Shown piece by piece: positions 7,417-16,120 of a stretch of 22,869 nucleotides of DNA; position 1 is the stretch's first letter, and each line of letters starts with the position of its first letter. The notes below the pieces were generated by a model. That model ran no database searches and was not told the DNA's origin. It worked only from the letters and a program-made list of their open reading frames with translations. This DNA comes from Flavobacteriaceae bacterium (GTDB lineage: Bacteria > Bacteroidota > Bacteroidia > Flavobacteriales > Flavobacteriaceae), in the NCBI GenBank assembly GCA_947443815.1, contig CANEXR010000010.1, forward strand, positions 1 to 22,869. The letters are read 5' to 3'. Made by a program: the position numbers and the translations under genes.

Positions 7417-7528
7417 TAGCCCCGATAGAAGGGAAAATCCTTTTTTATCGTTTTTTTTTCAAACGATAAAAAAGATTGGAATGATAGCGGGAGGAGTAGT
7501 TTTGAAATAAAGAAAAGTTGTGCTCCCG
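7417..7528 (+). ncRNA. Structured intergenic element (Flavo-1-like RNA or dispersed palindromic repeat)
   Basis: The core is a perfect 14-bp hairpin: 7440-7453 (CTTTTTTATCGTTT) pairs with 7461-7474 around a 7-nt loop. An outer CCCG (7421-7424) can pair with CGGG (7488-7491), giving a closed two-level structure. The same CGGG is part of CGGGAG (7488-7493), which pairs perfectly with CTCCCG (7523-7528), followed by seven A. The layout TAGCCCCGATAG ... hairpin ... GATAGCGGGA ... GCTCC recurs between flavobacterial genes in my memory and may be the Flavo-1 RNA motif; I could not verify this. It fills most of the 334-nt gap between ndh and the sigma-factor gene, so it may be the 5' leader of the latter or a stand-alone RNA. 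Confidence 0.5.
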
Positions 7529-7580
7529 AAAAAAAGGATCTCATTGTAACAAAAATTGATATTGGATTACTAATGTATAT

Positions 7581-8084
7581 ATGAGTGCTAGTTTAGAACA
7601 ATCTTTTGTAAAGCAGTTACAGGAAAACCAGAATATAATCCACAAAATTTGTAGGTTGTATACTAATGGTGATGATGCGCATAAGGATTTGTTTCAGGAG
7701 ATTACGATACAATTGTGGAAAGCATTCCCGAAATTTAGGGGAGATAGTAAATTTTCGACTTGGGCGTACCGAGTGGCATTGAATACGGCTATTACTTTGT
7801 ATCGAAAAACAAAACGCTCCATAAGTACAATTGAGTTTGAAGGTAGGCAGCATTTTACGCATGACATCGAATATAATTATGAAGAGGAAGAGCAGCTCAA
7901 GTTAATGTACAAAGCTGTTTATCAATTAAATGACATTGAAAAGGCACTTATATTTATGTATTTAGAAGACAAGGATTATCAAGAAATTGCAGAAACTTTG
8001 GGAATTAGTGAGGTGAATGCAAGGGTAAAAATGAATCGAATTAAGGGGAAATTAAAAAAAATATTAAATCCATTAGGGGTATGA
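7581..8084 (+). CDS. ECF-type RNA polymerase sigma-70 family factor
   Basis: A 167-residue extracytoplasmic-function sigma factor. Region 2 spans about residues 10-80, with the core-binding/-10 recognition segment DLFQEITIQLWKAFPKFRG and the FSTWAYRVALNTAI helix. A short acidic linker (EEEEQ, 101-105) leads to region 4 at about 114-162, a helix-turn-helix (KDYQEIAETLGISEVNARVK) that reads the -35 box. Length and order are typical. The ATG at 7581 lies downstream of the structured element at 7417-7528. Its stop overlaps the start of the next gene by 4 nt (ATGA), so the two are translationally coupled. No clear sigma-A -7 box precedes it, which would fit autoregulation, but I cannot show that. 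Confidence 0.9.
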   Translation: MSASLEQSFVKQLQENQNIIHKICRLYTNGDDAHKDLFQEITIQLWKAFPKFRGDSKFSTWAYRVALNTAITLYRKTKRSISTIEFEGRQHFTHDIEYNYEEEEQLKLMYKAVYQLNDIEKALIFMYLEDKDYQEIAETLGISEVNARVKMNRIKGKLKKILNPLGV

Positions 8085-8713
8085 AAGAGCTGGATTTACT
8101 AAAAAAAGACTGGCAAAAGAATGATACTTCTTTTGTTGTGGTATCGGAAACTGAGATTTACAAAATGATTCACAAAAAATCTTCTTCGATTGTGAAATGG
8201 ATTTTGATTATTAGTATTTTGGAGGTTTGTTTGTGGACATTTCTTAATGTTTTTTTTAATAGTGATGATTATTTTAAAGAAATGAAACATGACGAAATCA
8301 TTACTTATATTAATGTTTTGAACTATTTTAGTTATGGAGTTGTGCTGGTTTTTATTTATTTATTTTATAAAAACTATATTGTTATTAGCACCACGGTTTC
8401 GACCAAACAATTGATGAAAGACATTTTAAAAACCAGAAAAACGGTTCAATATTATGTTTGGTACAATCTAGGAATGATTGTTTTGTATTGTATTATTGGT
8501 TTTACCATTGCTTTCACTTATAATCCGCAGCTCAGTTCTCTTAGAGATAAAATTGCAGGTGATGGAAAGATTTTGGCTATTACGATTGGAATTTTAGTAC
8601 TTACTACTTTTGTATTCTTTGGTATTTTCTGGTTATTTTACCGATTACTGTATGGAATTTTACTCCGAAGATTGTATGCTAATTATAAAGAATTGAAAAA
8701 AATTGATCTTTAA
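8081..8713 (+). CDS. Four-helix membrane protein coupled to the ECF sigma factor (candidate regulator)
   Basis: A 210-residue protein overlapping the sigma-factor gene by 4 nt. The N-terminal ~38 residues are soluble and charged (MKELDLLKKDWQKND...). Four membrane segments follow, near residues 39-62, 83-106, 133-156 and 166-198. The position and architecture (short cytoplasmic head plus membrane domain) are those of an anti-sigma factor that holds the sigma at the membrane. I see no zinc-binding HxxxCxxC motif and no recognisable anti-sigma domain, so the role is inferred from context only. A helical region (107-131, STKQLMKDILKTRKTV) lies between segments 2 and 3. It ends 39 nt before the convergent acyltransferase gene. 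Confidence 0.75.
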   Translation: MKELDLLKKDWQKNDTSFVVVSETEIYKMIHKKSSSIVKWILIISILEVCLWTFLNVFFNSDDYFKEMKHDEIITYINVLNYFSYGVVLVFIYLFYKNYIVISTTVSTKQLMKDILKTRKTVQYYVWYNLGMIVLYCIIGFTIAFTYNPQLSSLRDKIAGDGKILAITIGILVLTTFVFFGIFWLFYRLLYGILLRRLYANYKELKKIDL

Positions 8714-8752
8714 TTGTGGCGCTAAATTTCTATAAAAAATCTTATGCTATAA

Positions 8753-9562
8753 TTAATATTCCCATTGTCTTAACCGATTTAATTCTTCTTGAGCTTTAAT
8801 TTCTTCGGCTGGAATAACTTTTAAAAACGACGGATGTTGTTCGATAGCGTATTCTACTTTTTCGACAATTTCGTCGATGGTATCGTTATCATAATCAATA
8901 TCTAAAGGTTCTTTGATGATAAACGACTGGAGTATTCCTTTCTTTTTCATACGCAGTCCTTTTTTGTCAAAAGAACGACGGAATCCGTCAATTACTATAG
9001 GAACAACTACTGGTCTATGTTGTTTGATAATGTGAGCGGTTCCTTTGCGTACTGGTTTAAAAGATTTTGTGGTTCCTTGTGGAAAAGTAATTACCCAGCC
9101 GTCGGCTAAAGCAATTTTAATATTTTCAGTATCGTTAGGGTTTATGTCTCTTTTTTCGGTGACATCAACTCCTTTAGATCTCCAAGTGCGTTCTACCGTT
9201 ATAGCGCCTACATAGGATAAAATCCTTGGTAATAATCCGGCCTGCATGGTCTCTTTGGCGGCTACATAATAAATATTCATTTTTGGATGCCAAAGATAAC
9301 AGACATTTTTTATGGTATCTTCTCTGCCACTTAAACTGGCATTAAAGACATGAAACATGGCAACCACATCAGCAAAATAGGTTTGATGATTGGATATAAA
9401 TAGTACGTTGGTATCTGGTAAAGTTCGAATAATTTCGGAACCTTCTATTTGCAATTCATTGAAACCTCGGTATCGTCTATGAGTGATGCCTCCGAAAATA
9501 CGGATAAGCCATTTTTTTATAAATAGTATGTGACCAAAAGGATTTCTTTTAAACAATCCCAT
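8753..9562 (-). CDS. 1-acylglycerol-3-phosphate acyltransferase family protein (PlsC-like)
   Basis: A 269-residue LPLAT/PlsC-type acyltransferase, which transfers an acyl chain to a lysophospholipid or related acceptor at the inner membrane. Motif I is NHQTYFAD (58-65): His59 and Asp65 are separated by five residues, not the usual four. The third motif, usually FPEGT, reads FPQGTT (160-165). A GFRRSF segment comes near residue 200. No N-terminal membrane helix is obvious, but HILFIKKWLIRIF is amphipathic. I chose the ATG at 9562 (MGLFKRNPFG); the frame opens at 9598, but a TATGTTTG -7 box at 9599-9592 overlaps that longer start, so 9562 fits better. The acceptor cannot be told from sequence; an ornithine-lipid or lipid A-type acyltransferase remains possible. 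Confidence 0.85.
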   Translation of the reverse strand: MGLFKRNPFGHILFIKKWLIRIFGGITHRRYRGFNELQIEGSEIIRTLPDTNVLFISNHQTYFADVVAMFHVFNASLSGREDTIKNVCYLWHPKMNIYYVAAKETMQAGLLPRILSYVGAITVERTWRSKGVDVTEKRDINPNDTENIKIALADGWVITFPQGTTKSFKPVRKGTAHIIKQHRPVVVPIVIDGFRRSFDKKGLRMKKKGILQSFIIKEPLDIDYDNDTIDEIVEKVEYAIEQHPSFLKVIPAEEIKAQEELNRLRQWEY

Positions 9563-9591
9563 ATAAATTTGTGTTTTTTTTATTGAACAGG

Positions 9592-9599
9592 CAAACATA
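9592..9599 (-). promoter_or_regulatory. Putative -7 box (TAnnTTTG) for the PlsC-like gene
   Basis: TATGTTTG on the minus strand is an exact TAnnTTTG match 29 nt before the chosen ATG at 9562. It decides against the alternative ATG at 9598. No TTG -33 box is clear. Confidence 0.45.
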
Positions 9600-9654
9600 C
9601 GAAATTTATTTTGGAAGTAATTTACATTTTTTTAACGTTAAATTTAGGTTTAAA

Positions 9655-10299
9655 TTACTTTTTAATAGCTGATTTCAAAACCTCTTTGAGTTCACTTAAC
9701 ATCATAGCAGTAGCTCCCCAAACAATATGTTTTTCGATTTCAAAAGCTGGAATACTAATTGTATCCGCATAGGAAGTTGTTAGTGTTGTTTCAATAATAA
9801 TGGTTTCGCTCATGAAAACAGAAAGTGGTAATTCTAGTATAGCCGCTACTTCTTTAGGATCAGGTTTAAAAAAAAGTTCTTCTTTTGCTACCCCTAAAAA
9901 AGGGTAAACCATAAAGTTACTTGGAGGAATATACAATTCTGTAAAAGGTTTTATAATTTCTATTTTGTCTGGATGAATCCCAATCTCTTCATATGTTTCG
10001 CGTAATGCAGTATTGGCAAAATTAGTATCATCAGTTTCAAATTTACCTCCTGGAAATGCTATTTGTGCGGAATGAACTCCTTTGTATGAATTCCGAACAA
10101 TCAAAACCAAATGTGTAAGACCATTTTTGGGATAAAACAACATCATAACTGCTGCAATTTTTGGTTCTTTTTGATTCATATCAATGCGCTTCAAACTTTC
10201 AATACGTTCTAAAGGAGCCATTTTAAGATGCGCATCAAGAGCAGGAAGCTGTGTTGTAATTAATTTAGGAACATACTCTAAAAATTCTTGGAAATCCAT
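9655..10299 (-). CDS. Nudix hydrolase, CoA pyrophosphatase type (NudL-like)
   Basis: A 214-residue Nudix enzyme. The Nudix box lies at residues 84-108, with GGKFETDD, then TALRETYEEIGI (Arg100, Glu101, Glu104, Glu105). The spacing between GG and RE equals that of E. coli NudL. The upstream segment LVLIVRNSYKGVHSAQIAFP fits the NuCoA motif of the family that splits CoA or acyl-CoA into 3',5'-ADP and phosphopantetheine. It is cytosolic. The N-terminal ~45 residues are helical. ATG 10299 is chosen over an in-frame TTG two codons upstream. It is divergent from the DUF4268 gene across a 141-nt gap. Substrate specificity is family inference. Confidence 0.87.
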   Translation of the reverse strand: MDFQEFLEYVPKLITTQLPALDAHLKMAPLERIESLKRIDMNQKEPKIAAVMMLFYPKNGLTHLVLIVRNSYKGVHSAQIAFPGGKFETDDTNFANTALRETYEEIGIHPDKIEIIKPFTELYIPPSNFMVYPFLGVAKEELFFKPDPKEVAAILELPLSVFMSETIIIETTLTTSYADTISIPAFEIEKHIVWGATAMMLSELKEVLKSAIKK

Positions 10300-10440
10300 A
10301 ATCAAAGTCTATTTTTGCATCCAAAATAGGATAGCAATATTTTCAAACTAGTTAGCAATAAATTCATCGACTAGTAAGTTTTATAAATATAGTTTAGAAA
10401 ATAGAATTTTACAATTTTTTTTAAACAAAAGCCATTACAA

Positions 10441-10875
10441 ATGTATAGTAAAGAAGAAACACAAAGATTAAAACGCGAATTCTGGGTTACTTTTGCAGAT
10501 AAATACCCCCGAAAATGGGTTTTATACGACACTAAAATAAAAGACTTTTCTTTCAAATTTTATGTTGATAATAAAAAAGCACAAGTTCTTATCGATATTG
10601 AACATCGTAATGATGAAAAAAGATACGCTTATTTTGAAAAACTAGAAGCATTAAAAAACATTTTGGAAGAAGAATTCATCACAGATTTGGTTTTTGAAAA
10701 AGAATTTAATCTTGAAAATGGAAAAACTATTAGCCGCATTTGGGTTGAAAAACTGGATGTTAGCGTCAGCAACAGAAAATATTGGGATGAAATTTTTGAT
10801 TTTTATAATGAGAAAATGAATGCACTCGAATTATTTTATTTAGAATATGATACATTTATAAAAAACATTGACTAA
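10441..10875 (+). CDS. DUF4268 domain-containing protein
   Basis: A 144-residue soluble protein matching the DUF4268 pattern: start MYSKEETQRLKREFW, then KWVLYDTKIKDFSFKFYVD and VLIDIEHRNDEKRYAYFEKL, with a conserved Trp in RIWVEKLD. The predicted fold alternates alpha and beta, with the acidic/basic pattern DIEHR (residues ~52-56) reminiscent of restriction-endonuclease-like folds; that resemblance is only suggestive. DUF4268 domains are also found as the C-terminal part of DNA-related proteins, but this stand-alone form has no known role. No toxin or antitoxin partner is adjacent. It is a single gene with its own start and a 78-nt gap to the next operon. Confidence 0.8.
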   Translation: MYSKEETQRLKREFWVTFADKYPRKWVLYDTKIKDFSFKFYVDNKKAQVLIDIEHRNDEKRYAYFEKLEALKNILEEEFITDLVFEKEFNLENGKTISRIWVEKLDVSVSNRKYWDEIFDFYNEKMNALELFYLEYDTFIKNID

Positions 10876-10900
10876 TTTTTTCTGCAACAAAAACAATTAA

Positions 10901-10934
10901 TTTCTTACAAACATCACTATTTTTTTTATATTTG
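10901..10934 (+). promoter_or_regulatory. Putative promoter of the MORN/transglutaminase operon
   Basis: TATATTTG (10927-10934) matches TAnnTTTG exactly and ends 19 nt before the ATG at 10954. TTTC at 10901-10904, one base from TTTG, sits 22 nt upstream of it as a possible -33 box. Confidence 0.5.
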
Positions 10935-10953
10935 GTTTAAACTTAAAATCATA

Positions 10954-13900
10954 ATGAAAAAAATCTTTTTTGTTCTTCTCTTACTTGGAATCTATTCTAG
11001 TTCATATTCTCAAACTGATTATTCTTTTGTATATAATAATGATTCGATACTGCGCAAAGGCGTTTCTTTGCATGAATTAAAAAAATATAAGGAAGCTCTC
11101 GTCGAATTTGAAAAAATCAAGCCAATTGACCCTAAATTTCTCAATGCACAATACGAAAAAGCCTTGTCTCTTTCAGCCTTAGAGAAAAAAGAAGATTTGA
11201 AGATTCTATTTGAAGATTTATATCAAAAAAATAGAATGCCAGAATTCCCAACTTTATACACTCTTTATGGCAGTTTTCTTAGTGATGAAAAAGAATATGA
11301 GAAATCCGAAATGATTTTTAAAGAAGGAGAAAAATACCTTTCAAATTCTTCTTATTTCATGTATAACTTTGCTATTTTATATGTTAGAAAAGAGGAGCCC
11401 CAAAAAAGTATTGATATCCTTGAACGAATTATTACGAACAATCCCAATCATGCTTCATCACATTATTTATTGGGAGTTTTAGCTTTTGAAAATGGCAAAA
11501 TAACTGAGGGAACTTTAGCCTTAATGAGTTATTTAGTTATATCGCCTACAGGACGATATGCGGAACAAGCTATCTTGAAATTGAACGCTAAATTTGGTCA
11601 AAATTATTTAGAAAAAAACAAACTAGTATTTTCAAAATCAGGAGATAATTTTGAAGAAATAGAAACAATTCTTAGAAATCAATTACCTCTTAATAGTGCT
11701 TATAAAGTAAAGTCAGAAATTGATGACGTCGTGATTCGCCAAGTTCAAGCAGTGGCAGAATATACTCTAGAGCACAAAATGGGAGATGGTTTTTTTGAAA
11801 CTACCTATATTCCTTGGATTAAAAACCTTATGGAACAAAAACAATTTGAAGGATTCTCTTACTACATGTTATTGTCTATGGAAAACAAATTAGGCAAACA
11901 ACTGACTTCTCAAAAGAAAAAAATCACTGAATTTAATGAGAACTATATCCTTAAAGGATTTTGGTCTTATTACGCCAAAAGAAAATTAGATCTTTTTGGT
12001 AATACTCAAGAAGTGATTGTTAGTCTAAAAAATGGAAAACCCTATCTTATTGGTGTACAAAATGACGGAAAAAAAGAAGGGAAATATAAATACTTAAATG
12101 AAGATGGAAATCTAAACGGGGAATTGAATTTTAAGAATGATGCCTTAGAGGGACTTCAAAAATATTATGATGAAAATGGAAATCTAACGGAAGAAAAATC
12201 TTTTATAAACAATAAGTTGGATGGAACACGAACTGCTTATTTTTCAAATGGCTCCATCAGTGTAAAAGAAAATTATAAAGACGATCATCTCGAAGGAATT
12301 AGCACTTCCTATTATCCAAATGGCGGAAAACAATGTGAAATTAATTTTACAAACGGAGAACGAAATGGAAAATTTATTTGTCTTCATGAAAATGGTGTTC
12401 AAAAATCAAGCATCGATTATACAAATGGAAAAATAAATGGCGCATACTTAAGCTATAATGAAGTTGGAGACTTAATAGAAAGTTCGACTTATGTAAACGG
12501 GCAAATTGAAGGAGATTATCATGAATATTATGATGGTAAAGTAATCAAATCAGAATCGAAATTTAGTAACGGAAAAAATCAAGATTCATATAAAAGCTTT
12601 TATAGTAATGCAACTTTAGAAAGAGAAAATAGCTTTGAAAACGGTAAAATAAAAAAATCAAATAACTATTTTTTAAATGGCAAAAAATCTAGTGAAGCCT
12701 TATACAATGAAAACGAAGAATTAGATACCTATAGTTATTTTGATATGAATGGCAATCTGTATTTTGAAGAAAAATACAAAGGAGGAGAGTTAAAATCGGG
12801 TCTTCAATATTCTAGCAAAAACACAAAACCTACTAGCATTAATCTAACCAAAAGCGCTTTTGAAATGTCTAATTACGAAGGGAAATTATTAGTTTCCGGA
12901 ACTTTTGAAAAAGGTAAAAAAAGCAATGAGTGGATCCATAATTTTGGATCAGGAAACATACGAATAAAGGAATTTTATCGCAATGGAAATCAAGATGGAC
13001 TGAGCACAGATTACTACGAAAACGGATTAATAAACAGTATAAAAAACTATAGTAATGATACCATAAACGGCACTTATGAGGTGTATGAAAATGGTGTTTT
13101 AGACCGCACATTCAGTTACGCCAAAGGAAATCAAAACGGTCCTTTCACAACATTCTACAGCGATGGAAGTTTGAAAACTGAAGGATATTTTATAGATGGA
13201 GATTTGAATTTTTATAAAAATATTTATTGGCAAAATGGAACTGTTGCCCGAAAAGAAAAATTTATTGACGACCATAAAACATCTCTTATAACATATAATC
13301 TGAAGGGTGAAATTGAAAATAATTTTGATTACAAAAACAAAACAGGAAAATTCACGTTCCACTATAACAACGGCACAATTATTCAAATAGCCGACCTGAT
13401 AAATGGGAAATTAAACGGTAAATTTATAAGTAAAGACAATCTCAATACGCCAATATTAGAATGCGAATATGTAAACGGATTATTACACAATTCATATAAA
13501 AAATACAGCCCTTTAGGAACCGTTTTTTCGGAAAGTATTTATTATTGTGGGAAACTAAATGGCAACTACAAACAGAATGACTTAGTTGGAAATTTAAGGT
13601 TATCTGATGAAAATACTTTTGGTGATGAAAATGGAAAATCAACCCGTTATTATCCGAATAAATCAAAAATGACTGAGTATAACGAGTTAAATGGATTAGT
13701 TATAGGAGAACAAATCTATTACAACCAAAAAGAAGAGCCTATTTTAGCACTTGGATATGATAACAATATTCTTTCTTATTATATTCGTAAAAGTAAAACA
13801 GGTTTATTAGATGAAAAAGTAGCCATTACTGACGAAACTGCTGAAATCATTTCTTTGTATCCAAATGGTAAAACAGCTATTCAAATGCATTTTGTAAAAG

Positions 13901-14211
13901 GCAATTTAGAGGGGCAATTTTTAATTAATAACAACGATGGAAAACCAGAATTTCAATGCCAGTATCATACAAATTTATTAGATGGAGATCGAATAGTGTA
14001 TTATACAAATGGTGCAATATATAAAAAGGAACATTTTGTAAAAAACAATTATGAAGGCCCACAAGAATACTTCAAAGAAGACAAAAAACCTTGGTTAACT
14101 GCTACGTATAAAAACGACGAATTACATGGCAATACGTTTATATACAAAGAAGGTAAGCTAGTACTAACAAAAAAATATGATTCAGATGAATTGGTTGAAA
14201 TTATCAAATAA
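10954..14211 (+). CDS. Exported TPR and MORN_2-repeat protein (YwqK-like), first gene of operon
   Basis: A 1085-residue exported protein. Residues 1-20 are a signal peptide ending SYSQ. Residues about 30-210 form tetratricopeptide-like helical repeats (HELKKYKEALVEFEKI, EYEKSEMIFKEGEKYL, EPQKSIDILERIITNNPNHA). A helical linker runs to about 350. From about 365 to the C-terminus are roughly 30 tandem units of 22-24 residues with the pattern G-x-Y-x-x-Y-Y-x-N-G-x-L-x-x-E-x-x-F-x-N-G-K-x-x-G, the MORN_2 type (for example EGLQKYYDENGNLTEEKSF). Such repeats build a long beta structure. Databases often label them YwqK antitoxins, which I would not adopt here. There is no T9SS sorting tail and no lipobox, so it is probably periplasmic. 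The next gene overlaps its 3' end by 26 nt. Confidence 0.85.
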   Translation: MKKIFFVLLLLGIYSSSYSQTDYSFVYNNDSILRKGVSLHELKKYKEALVEFEKIKPIDPKFLNAQYEKALSLSALEKKEDLKILFEDLYQKNRMPEFPTLYTLYGSFLSDEKEYEKSEMIFKEGEKYLSNSSYFMYNFAILYVRKEEPQKSIDILERIITNNPNHASSHYLLGVLAFENGKITEGTLALMSYLVISPTGRYAEQAILKLNAKFGQNYLEKNKLVFSKSGDNFEEIETILRNQLPLNSAYKVKSEIDDVVIRQVQAVAEYTLEHKMGDGFFETTYIPWIKNLMEQKQFEGFSYYMLLSMENKLGKQLTSQKKKITEFNENYILKGFWSYYAKRKLDLFGNTQEVIVSLKNGKPYLIGVQNDGKKEGKYKYLNEDGNLNGELNFKNDALEGLQKYYDENGNLTEEKSFINNKLDGTRTAYFSNGSISVKENYKDDHLEGISTSYYPNGGKQCEINFTNGERNGKFICLHENGVQKSSIDYTNGKINGAYLSYNEVGDLIESSTYVNGQIEGDYHEYYDGKVIKSESKFSNGKNQDSYKSFYSNATLERENSFENGKIKKSNNYFLNGKKSSEALYNENEELDTYSYFDMNGNLYFEEKYKGGELKSGLQYSSKNTKPTSINLTKSAFEMSNYEGKLLVSGTFEKGKKSNEWIHNFGSGNIRIKEFYRNGNQDGLSTDYYENGLINSIKNYSNDTINGTYEVYENGVLDRTFSYAKGNQNGPFTTFYSDGSLKTEGYFIDGDLNFYKNIYWQNGTVARKEKFIDDHKTSLITYNLKGEIENNFDYKNKTGKFTFHYNNGTIIQIADLINGKLNGKFISKDNLNTPILECEYVNGLLHNSYKKYSPLGTVFSESIYYCGKLNGNYKQNDLVGNLRLSDENTFGDENGKSTRYYPNKSKMTEYNELNGLVIGEQIYYNQKEEPILALGYDNNILSYYIRKSKTGLLDEKVAITDETAEIISLYPNGKTAIQMHFVKGNLEGQFLINNNDGKPEFQCQYHTNLLDGDRIVYYTNGAIYKKEHFVKNNYEGPQEYFKEDKKPWLTATYKNDELHGNTFIYKEGKLVLTKKYDSDELVEIIK

Positions 14212-16120
14212 AAAGGTGTTCTGTTTTGTGCTTTTGGGATTTATTTTCATGAAAGTACAAGCACAAAAAACGCTTCAAGAATACAAAACCATATATCCAA
14301 ATTTCAATGAACTTGTTCTAAATGATACTCAAAACTATGACATTAGCATTGCTGATAAAAAAATAAAAATCATTCAGGATAACCATTATGAAGCAATGAT
14401 TCTGTCCGAAAATGGCATACAAAACAATACAGAATCTTTTTCTTACTCTGAATTAATAAAACTAAAAGAATATGATGCGTATACCGTAATTAATGATAAT
14501 GGAAAAGAAAGAAAAATAAAGGTAACCCAAACTGCAGAAAAACAGGCGCAAGAAAGCGCTATCTTCTATAATGATGTTAAAGAACGTCAATTGACTTTTC
14601 CAAATTTAGAAGCTGGAGCCAAAAAAGTGTATAATTATCAAACCGAATTTACAGACCCTTATCTGCTGCATAAATTTATTTTTGGTGGAAATGCTCCAAT
14701 ACTAAATTCAAGTTTAGAAATTAAAACCGATAAAGAAATTACTATTGGATACAAAATTTTTAACGATCCAAACAACAACATTGCCTTTTCGAAAACAGAA
14801 AAAAAAGGAAAATGGATTTATAAATGGACTTTAAAAGATATAAAACCCGTAAAATTTGAAGAAAATTCTCCAGGCTATTTATATGTAATCCCGCATATTA
14901 ATATTTTTATAAAAAACTATACGGTAGACTCTAAAGTCGTCGAAGTATTAGGAGATGAAAACAAACTTTTTCAATATTATAAAGGCTTTGTAAAAAATTT
15001 AAATCAAGATGAAAATGCTGATTTAAAAGACCTATCTCTTGCACTAACAAAAAATCAAACCAATGATGTTGATAAAATAAAAAGTATTTTTTATTGGGTA
15101 AAAGACAATATAAAATATATTGCTTTTGAAAACGGATATGAAGGTTTTATTCCGCGGGAAGCTAGTTTTGTCTTCCAAAGAAAATTTGGAGATTGCAAAG
15201 ATATGGCTAATATTATTTCAGGAATGGCTAAATATGCCAATATTAAAAATGTAACAATTGCTTGGATAGGAACTCGAAGCATTCCATATTCGTATTCAGA
15301 ATTACCTACCCCTTCAGTAGACAACCACATGATAGCTGTCTTCAAAAATGGTGAAGAATACTTGTTTTTGGATGCAACGGACAAAGAAACGCGTTATGGT
15401 ATTCCTACAGCATTTATTCAAGGCAAAGAAGCGATGTTCAATGATAACGGCAACTATAAAATTATTCCCGTTCCCATTGTTCCTCCTGAAAAAAACGAAA
15501 TCAAAGAAGTAGTGAAACTAAGCATTGACAAAACTAAATTAGTGGGTTCTGGTACATTAGAACTTATAGGGTATAACCGAAGTCATATCTTGTCAAAAAT
15601 TGGTGATGCTTCCAATAAAACACGATTTGAGATGATTAAAAGTATTGTTCTAAAAGGCAATAACAAATTTAATCTAAAAGAATACACAGAAGAAAATAGG
15701 GAGGATCGTGACAAACCCTATAAAATCAATTTCAATTTTGATTTAGACAATTATATTGTAAAGGTGGACAAAGAAATATATCTCAACCTCTTTTTAGACA
15801 AGATATATGAAAAAATGACCATTGAAAAAGACCGAGTATCAAAGTTTGAATTTGAATTTTTAACCTTTTTCAACACACAATATGAATTAGAAATCCCTCA
15901 AAATTATAGTGTAAAATACCTGCCAAAAAACTTTAGTTTAGACAATGATGTACTGAAAGCCGATTTTATTTATGAAATCAAAAACAATAAACTACAACTA
16001 AATATTCAATTGAAACCAAAAAAATTGATGCTTGACACTACTGATTTCGAGCTTTGGAATGAAACCATCAAAAAATTAAAATCAAATTATACCGAAACCT
16101 TAATTTTATTAGAAAAATAA
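14186..16120 (+). CDS. Exported DUF3857 + transglutaminase-like protein with intact triad
   Basis: A 644-residue protein with a signal peptide (VFCFVLLGFIFMKVQAQ). It has an N-terminal DUF3857 beta domain (about 50-250), a transglutaminase-like cysteine domain (about 285-405) and a C-terminal beta domain. The catalytic triad is present: Cys337 in KFGDCKD, His381 in DNHMI and Asp396 in FLDATD. Proteins of this fold act as transglutaminases or cysteine peptidases/amidases; the substrate is unknown. I chose ATG 14186; an ATG at 14177 adds three residues before the signal peptide. Its 5' end overlaps the MORN gene by 26 nt and its stop overlaps the next start by one base, so the three genes are translationally coupled. 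Confidence 0.88.
   Translation: MNWLKLSNKKVFCFVLLGFIFMKVQAQKTLQEYKTIYPNFNELVLNDTQNYDISIADKKIKIIQDNHYEAMILSENGIQNNTESFSYSELIKLKEYDAYTVINDNGKERKIKVTQTAEKQAQESAIFYNDVKERQLTFPNLEAGAKKVYNYQTEFTDPYLLHKFIFGGNAPILNSSLEIKTDKEITIGYKIFNDPNNNIAFSKTEKKGKWIYKWTLKDIKPVKFEENSPGYLYVIPHINIFIKNYTVDSKVVEVLGDENKLFQYYKGFVKNLNQDENADLKDLSLALTKNQTNDVDKIKSIFYWVKDNIKYIAFENGYEGFIPREASFVFQRKFGDCKDMANIISGMAKYANIKNVTIAWIGTRSIPYSYSELPTPSVDNHMIAVFKNGEEYLFLDATDKETRYGIPTAFIQGKEAMFNDNGNYKIIPVPIVPPEKNEIKEVVKLSIDKTKLVGSGTLELIGYNRSHILSKIGDASNKTRFEMIKSIVLKGNNKFNLKEYTEENREDRDKPYKINFNFDLDNYIVKVDKEIYLNLFLDKIYEKMTIEKDRVSKFEFEFLTFFNTQYELEIPQNYSVKYLPKNFSLDNDVLKADFIYEIKNNKLQLNIQLKPKKLMLDTTDFELWNETIKKLKSNYTETLILLEK

Noticed and set aside
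9563..9598. Longer start for the PlsC-like gene
   Set aside because: An exact -7 box at 9599-9592 overlaps it, and the residues before MGLFKRNPFG look unlike the family.
12869..13666. Minus-strand open frames inside the MORN gene
   Set aside because: They are Phe/Cys/His-rich shadows of the repeats, without a start context or family.
10954..14211. Calling the MORN_2 protein a toxin-antitoxin antitoxin (YwqK)
   Set aside because: The name comes from database labels of the repeat. The protein is exported, over 1000 residues long, and has no toxin partner nearby.
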